Shown here piece after piece: positions 13,600 to 21,684 of a stretch of 23,186 bases of DNA. The stretch's first letter is position 1, and each line of letters starts with the position of its first letter. Source of the stretch: Firmicutes bacterium UBA3914 (GTDB taxonomy: Bacteria > Bacillota > Limnochordia > Darwinibacteriales > Darwinibacteriaceae); assembly GCA_002391385.1 (NCBI GenBank), contig DGEY01000043.1:1-23186 (forward strand), read 5' to 3'. A model generated the notes under the pieces. It was given only the letters and a program-made list of their open reading frames with translations, was not told the origin of the DNA and searched no databases. The translations under genes were made by a program, and so were the position numbers.

Positions 13600-14196
13600 A
13601 TGTTGGAAGATGCAGATGTGCTGGGGCGTATCCATTGGAGTGAGCCCGTGGCCGCGTCCTATTTGGCGGTCACCTTAGCTTCCCTCCCCATCCGTCCCTT
13701 TGTGGACATCGTCTGTGTGGGCACGGACCGCTCCACGGGAGATTCCTTGGGTCCGTTTATTGGCTCGGCCCTGGTGAGGCACCAGGACAGGGGACTGCTG
13801 CCCCCCAGCGTATGCGTGTACGGAACCATTCACCAGCCGGTGCACGCCCTGAACCTGGCGGAGACCATTGAGATGATCCGCCGCCAGAGCCGGAAGAGCA
13901 CGGTTATTGCCGTGGACGCCTGCCTGGGCCGGGTGAAAAGTATCGGTTATATTTCCATCAAACGCGGCCCGCTGCAGCCCGGTACCGGCGTGAACAAGCA
14001 GCTGCCTCCGGTGGGCGATTACCATATCATCGGTGTGGTCAATGCCTCTGGTTTCTTGGAGCACGCGGTTTTGCAGAACACCAGGCTGAGCCTGGTTTTG
14101 AGCATGGCAGAGGTGATTGCCGAGGCTCTCCTCCTCTACCTGGGCAGCCACTCCTCCAAGGCGGAAGTGGCCCTGGGCCCCTTTTCCCGGCTTTAG
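13600..14196 (+). CDS. yyaC: Spore protein YyaC (DUF1256, GPR-protease fold)
   Basis: YyaC resembles the spore germination protease GPR and is made in sporulating Bacillota. Its own activity is not well established. The 198 residues contain FVDIVCVGTDRSTGDSLGP (about 35-53), KSTVIAVDACLG and YHIIGVVNASGF, which are family features including the GTDRSTGD core. I chose ATG at 13600, preceded by GGGAGGTG. The reading frame is open about 100 codons earlier but runs antisense to the YkvI-like gene. It lies beside parB, as it does in Bacillus, and converges with it across the parS array. Confidence 0.93.
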   Translation: MLEDADVLGRIHWSEPVAASYLAVTLASLPIRPFVDIVCVGTDRSTGDSLGPFIGSALVRHQDRGLLPPSVCVYGTIHQPVHALNLAETIEMIRRQSRKSTVIAVDACLGRVKSIGYISIKRGPLQPGTGVNKQLPPVGDYHIIGVVNASGFLEHAVLQNTRLSLVLSMAEVIAEALLLYLGSHSSKAEVALGPFSRL

Positions 14197-14204
14197 CGGC
14201 TCGG

Positions 14205-14220
14205 TGTTCCACGTGGAACA
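14205..14220. promoter_or_regulatory. parS site 1
   Basis: This is a perfect 16-bp palindrome, TGTTCCACGTGGAACA, matching the bacterial parS centromere bound by ParB. It lies 9 bp after the yyaC stop. Confidence 0.97.
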
Positions 14221-14262
14221 CCCCTCTGGGATCCAGGGTTTGGCGGGTCAACGCAAAAGAAA

Positions 14263-14278
14263 TGTTCCACGTGGAACA
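14263..14278. promoter_or_regulatory. parS site 2
   Basis: An identical 16-bp palindrome, TGTTCCACGTGGAACA, starting 58 bp from the first site. Flanking bases differ, so only the core is conserved. Confidence 0.97.
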
Positions 14279-14297
14279 CTTCCCAACCCAGAAGGAC

Positions 14298-14313
14298 TGT
14301 TCCACGTGGAACA
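14298..14313. promoter_or_regulatory. parS site 3
   Basis: An identical 16-bp palindrome, starting 35 bp after site 2. Confidence 0.97.
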
Positions 14314-14343
14314 TCTTTATATTCATCTGGCAAGACCGGAGAT

Positions 14344-14359
14344 TGTTCCACGTGGAACA
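14344..14359. promoter_or_regulatory. parS site 4
   Basis: An identical 16-bp palindrome, ending 7 bp short of the parB stop codon. It may also act as the transcript-end hairpin for parB. Confidence 0.97.
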
Positions 14360-14366
14360 CTCCCTT

Positions 14367-15215
14367 TTAGATCCTGCCGATTAGCTCCAGCAGCCTTTCC
14401 AGTTCTTCGTCGGAGTAATACTCAATGGAGATCCGGCCCGCGCCCTTACGATAGGTAACCGACACCTTGGTGCCCAGCCGCCTTTGTAGTTCCTCCTCCA
14501 ACTGGACCAGCTCCGGGCTCTTGGCCTTTGCCCCTCGGCGGCTGCGGCGGGACACGCTGCGCTCACTGTTCACCAGCTCCTCCAGCTGCCGCACGCTCAG
14601 CCCCTCAGCCACGACCCTCTTAGCCAGCTCCGTACGCTTCTTCTTGTTGGCCACACCCAGGAGCACCTTGGCATGGCCCACCGACAGCAGGCCGTCCCGC
14701 ACCATCTGCCGTTCCGTTTCATCTAGACTCAGAAGCCTCAGGGCGTTGGCGATGGTGGAGCGTTTCTTCCCCACGGCCTTGGCCGCCTGGGTCTGGGTAA
14801 AGCCGAATTCCTCAATTAGGCGCTGGTATCCCTGGGCTTCTTCGATGGGATTGAGATCCTCCCTCTGCAGGTTTTCAATCAAAGCCACCTGCATCACTTC
14901 CTGATCCTCGAAATCCCGGACCAAGGCTGGGACCTCACTCAACCCCGCCAGGCGGGCCGCCCGCACCCGCCTTTCCCCGGCCACCAGCTGATACGTGCGG
15001 CCGGTGCGCCGAACCAGGACCGGTTCCAAGAGCCCTAGCTCAGCGATGGACTGGGCCAGCTCCTGCAGTTTCTCCTCATCAAAATGTTCCCTGGGTTGGT
15101 AGGGGTTGGGCTCAATGAGCTCGAGGGCAATCTGCTGCACCTCGCCGCCGGGACGTTCCGGTTCCGTTTCCGGAATGAGCGCCCGCAAACCTCTGCCTAA
15201 TCTCTGCGTACTCAT
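14367..15215 (-). CDS. parB: Chromosome-partitioning protein ParB (Spo0J)
   Basis: ParB loads on parS as a CTP-dependent DNA clamp. The 282 residues contain the CTP-binding GERR (80-83), ENLQREDLNPIEEAQGY (114-130), and a helix-turn-helix with KKRSTIANALRLLSL. At the four positions that separate ParB from Noc specificity, it has Arg152, Ala158, Ser163 and Gly180. Arg and Gly are ParB-type. The C-terminal dimerisation domain ends ERLLELIGRI. ATG at 15215 overlaps the parA stop by 4 bp (ATGA), and GGAGG lies upstream. Four parS sites follow its stop. Confidence 0.98.
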   Translation of the reverse strand: MSTQRLGRGLRALIPETEPERPGGEVQQIALELIEPNPYQPREHFDEEKLQELAQSIAELGLLEPVLVRRTGRTYQLVAGERRVRAARLAGLSEVPALVRDFEDQEVMQVALIENLQREDLNPIEEAQGYQRLIEEFGFTQTQAAKAVGKKRSTIANALRLLSLDETERQMVRDGLLSVGHAKVLLGVANKKKRTELAKRVVAEGLSVRQLEELVNSERSVSRRSRRGAKAKSPELVQLEEELQRRLGTKVSVTYRKGAGRISIEYYSDEELERLLELIGRI

Positions 15216-15976
15216 GAGTTCAAGACCTCCTGGGCTAAGCTGGCATAGGCTTCCGCACCCTTGCTCTTGGGGTCATAGAGCGCTATGGGCTTGCCAAAAC
15301 TCGGCGCCTCGCCTAAGCGCACGTTGCGGGGAATCACCGACTGGTACACCCGCACAGTGTTTTGGAAATAGGTGCGCACATCTTCAATGACCTGCTGCGA
15401 CAAATTGGTGCGCACATCGTACATGGTCATCACCACACCTTCCCACTCCAGGGTCGGATTGAGGTGTTCCTGCACCATGGCAATGGTGCTCACCAGCTGG
15501 CTGAGGCCTTCCAGGGCATAGTACTCGCACTGAATGGGCACCAAGACCGAATCGGCTGCAGTCAGGCCGTTGATGGTGAGCAGGCCCAAGGACGGAGGGG
15601 CATCTATAATAATGAAGTCATAGCGGTCCCGCACCGAATCTAAAGCCTTCTTCAAGCGGAACTCCCGGGATAGGGTGGACACAAGCTCGATTTCGGCTCC
15701 CGCCAGGTCGATGGTGGCGGGGGCCACATGGAAGTTCTCAATGTCTGTTGGCGCGATAATGTGCTCGATCTTATCCCCATCAATGAGCACCGAATACATA
15801 CAGCGGGTGACCTTCCGCTTGTCCACGCCCACGCCGCTGGAGGCGTTCCCCTGGGGATCGATATCCACCAGGAGCACCTTCTTGCCGGCTAAAGCGAGAT
15901 AAGCCCCTAAGTTGACCGCCGTTGTGCTTTTCCCCACTCCGCCTTTTTGGTTGACGATTGCAATCACTTTAGCCAT
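15212..15976 (-). CDS. parA: Chromosome-partitioning ATPase ParA (Soj)
   Basis: This is a Walker-type ATPase that works with ParB in origin segregation and, as Soj, regulates DnaA. The 254 residues carry the deviant Walker A KGGVGKST (11-18, with the signature Lys11), a DIDPQGNAS segment and the switch region IDAPPSLGLLT. I chose ATG at 15976. GTG three codons earlier is open, but ATG has GAGGGAG eight bases before it. It overlaps noc by 8 bp and parB by 4 bp, so the three are translated as one unit. Confidence 0.98.
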   Translation of the reverse strand: MAKVIAIVNQKGGVGKSTTAVNLGAYLALAGKKVLLVDIDPQGNASSGVGVDKRKVTRCMYSVLIDGDKIEHIIAPTDIENFHVAPATIDLAGAEIELVSTLSREFRLKKALDSVRDRYDFIIIDAPPSLGLLTINGLTAADSVLVPIQCEYYALEGLSQLVSTIAMVQEHLNPTLEWEGVVMTMYDVRTNLSQQVIEDVRTYFQNTVRVYQSVIPRNVRLGEAPSFGKPIALYDPKSKGAEAYASLAQEVLNS

Positions 15977-16853
15977 GCCCTTCACTCCCTCGGCCTTTCT
16001 GCACCCTGATCACAACCTGGTAAACCTCATCGTCTTCTTCCTCGTCCACCTGCACCACAAGTCCACTGGCCTGCAGTGTTCTGGCTAAGCGGTGTACGCT
16101 GTTGGAAAAAATGCGGAGATCCTTAATGACTAACTTCTGCTTGCCCGCGCCCTGATCCTGCTTCCGGCGGGGACCAGGCTCCGGGGAAGAGAGCAAAGCC
16201 TCAACCAGTTCCTCCGTCTGCTTGACGCTCAGTCCTTCCTTAACGATTCTCCCCAAAACCTCGAACTGTTGTTCGGTCGTGCGCAGCCGCAGCAGGGCCC
16301 GTCCATGTCTTTCGCTCAACATTTCCCGGGAAATAATTGCCCTGATTTCCTCCGGCAGTTTGAGCAGCCTCAGTTTGTTGGCCACGCTGGCTTGGCTGAT
16401 GCCCAAGCGCTGGGCGAGCTCCTCTTGGGTTAAGTTAAACTCGCTGAGCAGCCGCTGGTAACCCTCGGCCACTTCCAGGACGTGGAGATCCTCCCGCTGC
16501 AGGTTCTCAATCAGGGCCAGCTCCGCCGCTTCCCGATCATCCACGTCCCGCACGATCGCGGGGATCACTTCCCATCCCAACAGTTTACAGGCCCGCAGGC
16601 GGCGCTCGCCCACGATCAGCTCATACCCCACAGCCGCCCGGCGCAGCATGATGGGCTGCAGCAAGCCGTGGAGGCGGATGCTCTCCGCCAGCTCCACCAA
16701 CGACTCATCGTCAAACTCCTGGCGGGGCTGATATTTCCCGGCAGTGATCAGGTGGACCGGAACGGCCTGGACTTCTTCACTCCAGCCGCCCGGGGACTCT
16801 TCCTGGTTTACTGCACCGCTTTTCCGTCTCAACAGGACATCGGTCAGCTTCAT
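15969..16853 (-). CDS. noc: Nucleoid occlusion protein Noc (ParB paralogue)
   Basis: Noc is a ParB-family CTPase that binds scattered NBS sites and blocks septum formation over DNA. The 294 residues have GERR (82-85), ENLQREDL, and the helix-turn-helix ISQASVANKLRLLKL. The specificity positions are Gln154, Lys160, Lys165 and Arg182, where ParB has Arg, Ala, Ser and Gly. Gln, Lys and Arg are the Noc-type residues. The N-terminus MKLTDVLLRR can form a short amphipathic helix, as in the Noc membrane anchor. Its place between rsmG and parA is the standard one. ATG at 16853 has GAGAGGTGA upstream. A perfect NBS is inside the gene. Confidence 0.95.
   Translation of the reverse strand: MKLTDVLLRRKSGAVNQEESPGGWSEEVQAVPVHLITAGKYQPRQEFDDESLVELAESIRLHGLLQPIMLRRAAVGYELIVGERRLRACKLLGWEVIPAIVRDVDDREAAELALIENLQREDLHVLEVAEGYQRLLSEFNLTQEELAQRLGISQASVANKLRLLKLPEEIRAIISREMLSERHGRALLRLRTTEQQFEVLGRIVKEGLSVKQTEELVEALLSSPEPGPRRKQDQGAGKQKLVIKDLRIFSNSVHRLARTLQASGLVVQVDEEEDDEVYQVVIRVQKGRGSEGHG
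16321..16334. promoter_or_regulatory. Noc-binding site (NBS) inside noc
   Basis: This is a perfect 14-bp palindrome, ATTTCCCGGGAAAT, identical to the published Bacillus subtilis Noc-binding consensus. It encodes part of the Ile-Ser-Arg-Glu-Met stretch (residues 174-178) of noc itself. Confidence 0.85.
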
Positions 16854-16927
16854 AGGCTCACCTCTCCCACAGATACTAGTTACTTCTGTATGGACAGGGA
16901 AGTTCCTTCCAGACCAAAGCCGGAAAC

Positions 16928-16953
16928 AAAAAGGCCCCCTGATCTAGGGGACC
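16928..16953 (-). terminator. Rho-independent terminator after rsmG
   Basis: The minus strand reads GGTCCCCT-AGATC-AGGGGGCC followed by TTTTTG. The 8-bp stem contains one T-G pair, and it overlaps the last base of the rsmG stop codon. It separates mnmE-mnmG-rsmG from noc-parA-parB. Confidence 0.88.
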
Positions 16954-17684
16954 TACTGCAGCGGTCGTTTTTCCGGTATCCCCGCCCGGCGGGGGTAAGC
17001 AGATGGGGTGGGGGCCTCTTTGCGGAAGAGGAGGATGGTGCGCCCGCCCATCCCCAGGGGCAGCTCCAGGGGGAACACCCGTTCTAAACTGACCTTTAGG
17101 ATCTCCATGGCCCGGGAAGCACTCTCCAGTTCAGCCTCAACTTCCGCTCCCTTATAGGCCGCAAACACACCGCCCACCTTCACAAGGGGAGTGCCCAGCT
17201 CCAAAAGGACCGGGAGGGAAGCCACAGCCCGGCTCACCACCAGATCATAGCTTTCCCGATGCTGTGCCTGCCTGCCCGCATCTTCCGCCCGGGCATGCAG
17301 GGTGGAGACATTGGCCAGCCCAAGCTCCCCAGCGGCCCCATCCAGGAAAGCGAGCCTTTTGCGCAGGGAATCCAGCAAGGTGATCTCCCAGCCTTCCCGG
17401 GCGAGGGCCAGGGGAACGCCGGGAAAGCCTGCTCCCGTGCCCAAATCCAGGCAGCGCAGCTCTTCCGGCCAGTCCACCAGCAGGAGGCTCAAACTGTCCA
17501 GGAAGTTCTTCACCGCCATCTCCTGGGGTTCCACGATGCGGGTCAAGTTAAGCTCCCGGTTGGTGCGCTCCACCAGCTCTGCAAAGCGCACCATGGCCGG
17601 GACCCTGTCCTCCAGATGGGCCAGCTGCCAGGACCGCAGGCCCTCCCGCAGCACTTCTGCAAAGGGACCGCCGGCAAAGGTCAT
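16953..17684 (-). CDS. rsmG: 16S rRNA (guanine-527-N7) methyltransferase RsmG
   Basis: This SAM-dependent enzyme methylates G527 in 16S rRNA; loss of it commonly gives low-level streptomycin resistance. The 243 residues contain VKNFLDSLSLL, the SAM-binding LDLGTGAGFPGVPLA (about 79-93) and DLVVSRAVASL. ATG at 17684 overlaps the mnmG stop by 4 bp (ATGA), so translation is coupled. The last 20 or so residues extend beyond the usual end and are basic and Pro-rich. It is the last gene of its operon. Confidence 0.97.
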   Translation of the reverse strand: MTFAGGPFAEVLREGLRSWQLAHLEDRVPAMVRFAELVERTNRELNLTRIVEPQEMAVKNFLDSLSLLLVDWPEELRCLDLGTGAGFPGVPLALAREGWEITLLDSLRKRLAFLDGAAGELGLANVSTLHARAEDAGRQAQHRESYDLVVSRAVASLPVLLELGTPLVKVGGVFAAYKGAEVEAELESASRAMEILKVSLERVFPLELPLGMGGRTILLFRKEAPTPSAYPRRAGIPEKRPLQ

Positions 17685-19555
17685 ACTTCCGCCCTCCGTT
17701 TCTCCTGCTCCAAGTAGATCAAAAGCACACTGATGTCCGCAGGCGTAACGCCGGAAATGCGGGAAGCCTGGCCAACCGAAATGGGCCGCACGCTGCTGAG
17801 GCGGTCCACGGCTTCCTTGGAGAGGCCCTTGATCTTGGCGTAGTCCAGATCCTCCGGCAGAAGCTTATTCTCCATGCGCAAAAAGCGCTCGATGGCCGCT
17901 TCCTGCCTGGTGAGATACCCTTCATACTTGATGCGGATCTCCACCTGCTCCCGCACGGCCCGGGGCAGTTCCGGCAGCTCGCTGAAATGGACCAGGTCGT
18001 CATACTTCAGCTCCGGCCGGCGCAGAAGATCCGCCAGGGTCACGCCATGCTTGAGGGGGGCTGTGCCCAGCTCCACCAGCTTCTCATTGACATCCGCCGT
18101 GCCCCGTACGGTGGTCTCGGACAGCCTGGCCACCTCCGCATCCACCATTTCCTGCTTAGCCTGGAAGGCGGCATAGCGCTCCGGGCTGATCAGCCCCAGG
18201 GAGTAGCCCAGGGGAGTGAGGCGAATATCGGCGTTGTCCATACGCAGCGAAAGGCGGTATTCCGCCCGGGAGGTCATCATCCGGTAGGGTTCCGTCACCC
18301 CTTTGGTGACCAGATCGTCGATGAGCACGCCAATATAGGCTTGGGAGCGGGGGATGATCACCGGCTTTTTCCCCTGGAGGTAGCGTGCCGCGTTGATGCC
18401 GGCCATGATCCCCTGGGCCGCCGCCTCCTCGTAGCCCGAGGTGCCGTTGATCTGCCCGGCACAGAACAGCCCCCGAATCTCCTTCGTCTCCAGGGAAGGG
18501 TGGAGGCAGAGGGGATCCAGGCAGTCGTATTCAATGGCGTAGGCGGGGCGCATGATCTCCACATTCTCCAGACCTGGTATGGTGCGCAGCATCTCCTCCT
18601 GCACCTCCAGGGGCAGGGAGGTGGAGCAGCCGCTGAGATAGCCCTCGTTGGTCTGCCAGCCCTCAGGTTCGATGAACACCTGGTGGCTGTCGCGCTGGGG
18701 AAACTCCACGATCTTAGTCTCGATGGAAGGGCAGTAGCGGGGCCCGGTACCCTTGATGGCTCCGCCGTAAAGGGCGGTGCGGTGCAGGTTCTCCCGGATA
18801 ATGCGGTGGGTTTCCGGTGTGGTGTAGGTCACCCAGCAGGGCACCTGCTCGATGGTGAGTCCCTCGGTTTCGAAGGAAAACCCGGGCAGGGTGGCATCCC
18901 CCGGCAGCTTCTCCAGCTTGGAAAAATCGATGGAGCGCAGGTTAACCCGGGGAGGGGTGCCCGTTTTGAAGCGCACCACCGGCAGCCACTTCTTCAACCA
19001 CTCCGCAAGCTCCAGCGCGGTATGCTGGCCCTGGGGCCCGGACACGTAGTTCAGCTCGCCGATGTGGATCACGCTGCGCAGGTAGGTGCCGGTGGCCAGG
19101 ATCACCGCGGGGGCATAGACCTTCATACCGCCCCGCAGAACCACGCCCTGCACCTCTCCGTTTTCCACCAGCAGATCGGTGGCCTGGCCTTCCTTGAGGT
19201 CTAACCCCGGGGTGGTTTCCAAGACATACTTCATGCGCCGCTGATAGAGCTTGCGGTCCAGCTGGCAGCGGAGGGACTGCACCGCGGGCCCCCGCCTGGT
19301 GTTGAGCAGGCGCATCTGCATCAAAGTGGCATCGCAGTTCCGGCCCATCTCGCCGCCCAAGGCATCGATTTCCCGGACCAGCGTCGCTTTGCCCGAACCA
19401 CCGATACTGGGGTTGCAGGGCAGCAGGGCCACATTATCCAGGTTCAGGGTGACAACCAGCACCCGGTGGCCCAGGCGCGCCAGAGCCAGGCCCGCTTCCG
19501 CCCCGGCATGTCCAGCTCCCACCACCACTGCATCATACTCATAAGTGCGCGGCAT
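17681..19555 (-). CDS. mnmG: tRNA uridine-34 carboxymethylaminomethyl modification enzyme MnmG
   Basis: With MnmE it modifies the wobble uridine of several tRNAs. The 624 residues start with a Rossmann FAD-binding motif, DAVVVGAGHAGAEAGLA (8-24), and contain PCNPSIGGSGKATLVREIDALGG (46-68), and RFKTGTPPRVNLRSIDF further on. ATG at 19555 is preceded by AGGAAGGGA. It lies 14 bp after mnmE and overlaps rsmG by 4 bp. Length and sequence order are normal. Confidence 0.98.
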   Translation of the reverse strand: MPRTYEYDAVVVGAGHAGAEAGLALARLGHRVLVVTLNLDNVALLPCNPSIGGSGKATLVREIDALGGEMGRNCDATLMQMRLLNTRRGPAVQSLRCQLDRKLYQRRMKYVLETTPGLDLKEGQATDLLVENGEVQGVVLRGGMKVYAPAVILATGTYLRSVIHIGELNYVSGPQGQHTALELAEWLKKWLPVVRFKTGTPPRVNLRSIDFSKLEKLPGDATLPGFSFETEGLTIEQVPCWVTYTTPETHRIIRENLHRTALYGGAIKGTGPRYCPSIETKIVEFPQRDSHQVFIEPEGWQTNEGYLSGCSTSLPLEVQEEMLRTIPGLENVEIMRPAYAIEYDCLDPLCLHPSLETKEIRGLFCAGQINGTSGYEEAAAQGIMAGINAARYLQGKKPVIIPRSQAYIGVLIDDLVTKGVTEPYRMMTSRAEYRLSLRMDNADIRLTPLGYSLGLISPERYAAFQAKQEMVDAEVARLSETTVRGTADVNEKLVELGTAPLKHGVTLADLLRRPELKYDDLVHFSELPELPRAVREQVEIRIKYEGYLTRQEAAIERFLRMENKLLPEDLDYAKIKGLSKEAVDRLSSVRPISVGQASRISGVTPADISVLLIYLEQEKRRAEV

Positions 19556-19569
19556 AACTACATCCCTTC

Positions 19570-20958
19570 CTACTTACCGATGCAGAACTCGGCAAAAATG
19601 CGATCCAGCACGTTTTCCCGCACCGTCTCTCCGGTGATCTCCCCGAGGGCTTCCAGAGCCTGGTAGAGGTCCACGGCAACCAGATCTAAAGGCAGCCCCG
19701 CGAGGTGCGTACGCAGGGATTCCTCCAAGAACCTTTTGGCCTCCTGCAGGGCCTGCTTATGCCGGGCCCTGGTAACAAGCGCCCGGGACCCCGCGGAGCT
19801 GTGCACCGCAGCCAGGCCCACCAGATCTAAGATGGCCTCGCTCAAGGCGGCCACAACCCGCTCCGGTTCCGCAACCAGGGAGATTTCCAGCACCGGCGAG
19901 TCGATCTCCCCCAAATCCTGCAGCTCCCAGGCGGGGGGCAGGTCGGTTTTGTTCACCAGCAAGATGCGGCGGCTGCCTTTGGTCATGTCCAGAATCTGGA
20001 AGTCTTCCGGGGTCAAGGCGACGCTGCGGTCCAGCACGTGCAGGACCAGATCCGCCTCCTCCAGCAGCTGCAGGCTGCGTTCCACCCCCAGCCGCTCCAC
20101 CAGGTCACTGCTTTCCCGGATGCCGGCCGTATCGATCAGCCGCAGGGCCACGCCCTTAAGGCTTACCACCTCTTCTATGGTGTCCCTGGTGGTGCCGGGA
20201 ATATCGGTAACCAGCGCCCGGTTTTCATCCAGCAAGGTGTTGAGCAGGCTCGATTTGCCCACATTGGGCTTGCCGGTGATCACCGTCTTCAACCCTTCCC
20301 GCAGGATCTTGCCATCATCTGCGGTGGCCAGCAGGGCTTCGATCTGTTCAAGGCTGGCCCGGAGGCCCCGCTCCACCTCATCCAGCTCAACTTCGGGCAG
20401 GTCATCTTCGGGAAAATCGATGCTGGCCTCAATGCCCACGGCCAGATCGTACAAGCCCTCCCGGATCTGGGCGATCCGGCGGCTGAGGCTTCCTTCCAGC
20501 TGATCCACGGCCACCTCCAAACCCAGGCGGGTGTGGGATTGAACAAGATCGATCACCGCCTCTGCCTGGGCGAGATCCAAGCGCCCGTTGAGAAAGGCCC
20601 GCTTGGTAAACTCCCCGGGCTCAGCTAAGCGTGCCCCCAGCTCCAGGGCGAGGTTCAGGATTTCCCGCACCACCACAACGCCGCCGTGGCACTGGATTTC
20701 CACCACATCTTCGGCGGTATAGGAGTGGGGGGCGCGCATGACCACTGCGATGGCTTCATCGAGCTTACGCCCTGTTTTGGGATCCACCACCTTGCCATAG
20801 CGCAGAGTATATGTGGGCTGCTGCAGAAGGCTTTGGCCGTCTTTCCTTTGAAACATGCGGTCAGCAATGGCCAGGGCCTCCGGGCCGCTCAGGCGCACAA
20901 TCCCGATACCGCCTTCGCCCAGAGGGGTAGCCACAGCAGCAATGGTCTCGCCTGCCAT
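19570..20958 (-). CDS. mnmE: tRNA modification GTPase MnmE
   Basis: This is the partner of MnmG. The 462 residues contain the folate-binding N-domain (IAAVATPLGEGGIGIVRLSG), a Walker A GKPNVGKSSLL (229-239), DTAGIRES, and the C-terminal FCIGK, the catalytic Cys motif. I chose ATG at 20958: GAGGTG lies six bases upstream and the N-terminus matches the family. Earlier in-frame starts at 20964 and 20994 overlap the ribosome-binding site and an upstream promoter. It is first in mnmE-mnmG-rsmG, after the jag terminator. Confidence 0.97.
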   Translation of the reverse strand: MAGETIAAVATPLGEGGIGIVRLSGPEALAIADRMFQRKDGQSLLQQPTYTLRYGKVVDPKTGRKLDEAIAVVMRAPHSYTAEDVVEIQCHGGVVVVREILNLALELGARLAEPGEFTKRAFLNGRLDLAQAEAVIDLVQSHTRLGLEVAVDQLEGSLSRRIAQIREGLYDLAVGIEASIDFPEDDLPEVELDEVERGLRASLEQIEALLATADDGKILREGLKTVITGKPNVGKSSLLNTLLDENRALVTDIPGTTRDTIEEVVSLKGVALRLIDTAGIRESSDLVERLGVERSLQLLEEADLVLHVLDRSVALTPEDFQILDMTKGSRRILLVNKTDLPPAWELQDLGEIDSPVLEISLVAEPERVVAALSEAILDLVGLAAVHSSAGSRALVTRARHKQALQEAKRFLEESLRTHLAGLPLDLVAVDLYQALEALGEITGETVRENVLDRIFAEFCIGK

Positions 20959-20977
20959 GCCCATCACCTCAGAAGTT

Positions 20978-20986
20978 ATTCTACCA
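20978..20986 (-). promoter_or_regulatory. Extended -10 promoter of mnmE
   Basis: The minus strand reads TGGTAGAAT (TG-n-TAGAAT), just after the jag terminator and about 20 bases before the mnmE start. Confidence 0.45.
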
Positions 20987-20992
20987 CAAAAC

Positions 20993-21022
20993 AAAAAAAG
21001 GGCGCACCACGGAAGTGCACCC
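20993..21022 (-). terminator. Rho-independent terminator after jag
   Basis: GGGTGCAC pairs with GTGCGCCC (8 bp, one T-G pair) across a 7-base loop, followed by seven T residues. It closes the rpmH-jag unit, 17 bases after the jag stop. Confidence 0.9.
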
Positions 21023-21038
21023 CCTGCTTGCGCCAGCC

Positions 21039-21668
21039 TTATTTCGGCAGGATGACCACCCGGCGGTAGGGTTCCTGCCCTTCACTTTGGGTGGTTACCC
21101 CGGCGTAGTCATTCAGCGCCTGGTGGACGATGCGGCGCTCCGCTGGGCTCATGGCACTCAAGGCCACCCTGCGTCCCGTTTCCTCCACCCGGCGGGCCGC
21201 CCGGTGGGCCAGGGCACGCAGCGACTGCTCCCGGCGGGCCCGGTAGTTGCCGATATCAAGATTGATGCGCATCCACTCGCCATCGCCGCGGTTCACGGCC
21301 AGACCGATCAGATACTGCAGGCTCTGGAGGGTCTGCCCTTTGCGGCCGATGAGGATGCCCAGATCATCGCCTTCGATGCGGAGGTAAACGGCTTCCTCAT
21401 CCGCTTCGCCCACAACCCTGGCCGGGATGTCCATATGGTGCAGGAGTTCGCTGGTGAACTCGATGGCCTTTTCCAGCTTAACCTCCTGCGGGGACCGTTT
21501 CTTTTCCACCCTGACCCGGGCCAGCTTGCTTCCTAGGATGCCGAAAAACCCCTTGGTGCCTTCCTCTAAAACAGTTATCTCCACTTCATCACGTGTAGCC
21601 TGCAGCTTGGCAAGGGCTTCGTCAATCGCCTCGTCCACGGAACGAGCTTCCACTTCAATAAAATCCAT
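21039..21668 (-). CDS. khpB: RNA-binding protein Jag (KhpB)
   Basis: KhpB (Jag) is an RNA chaperone linked to cell elongation and envelope regulation, encoded beside yidC. The 209 residues have a Jag-N domain (about 1-52, ending FFGILGSKLARV), a KH domain with LIGRKGQTLQSLQYL (GRKG loop at 108-111), and a C-terminal R3H domain (ERRIVHQAL, 177-185). Start ATG 21668 is preceded by GAGGAGG. It lies 16 bp after yidC and is followed by a strong terminator. Confidence 0.96.
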   Translation of the reverse strand: MDFIEVEARSVDEAIDEALAKLQATRDEVEITVLEEGTKGFFGILGSKLARVRVEKKRSPQEVKLEKAIEFTSELLHHMDIPARVVGEADEEAVYLRIEGDDLGILIGRKGQTLQSLQYLIGLAVNRGDGEWMRINLDIGNYRARREQSLRALAHRAARRVEETGRRVALSAMSPAERRIVHQALNDYAGVTTQSEGQEPYRRVVILPK

Positions 21669-21684
21669 TGCCCGGCGCCTCCTC

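Noticed and set aside
16897..16914. GGAAG-TTC-CTTCC palindrome upstream of noc as an operator
   Set aside because: It is only 5 bp per arm, with no clear promoter around it. It could be chance.
17987..19204. 405-codon plus-strand frame opposite mnmG
   Set aside because: It is a shadow of mnmG; composition reflects the complementary codons and no domain is recognisable.
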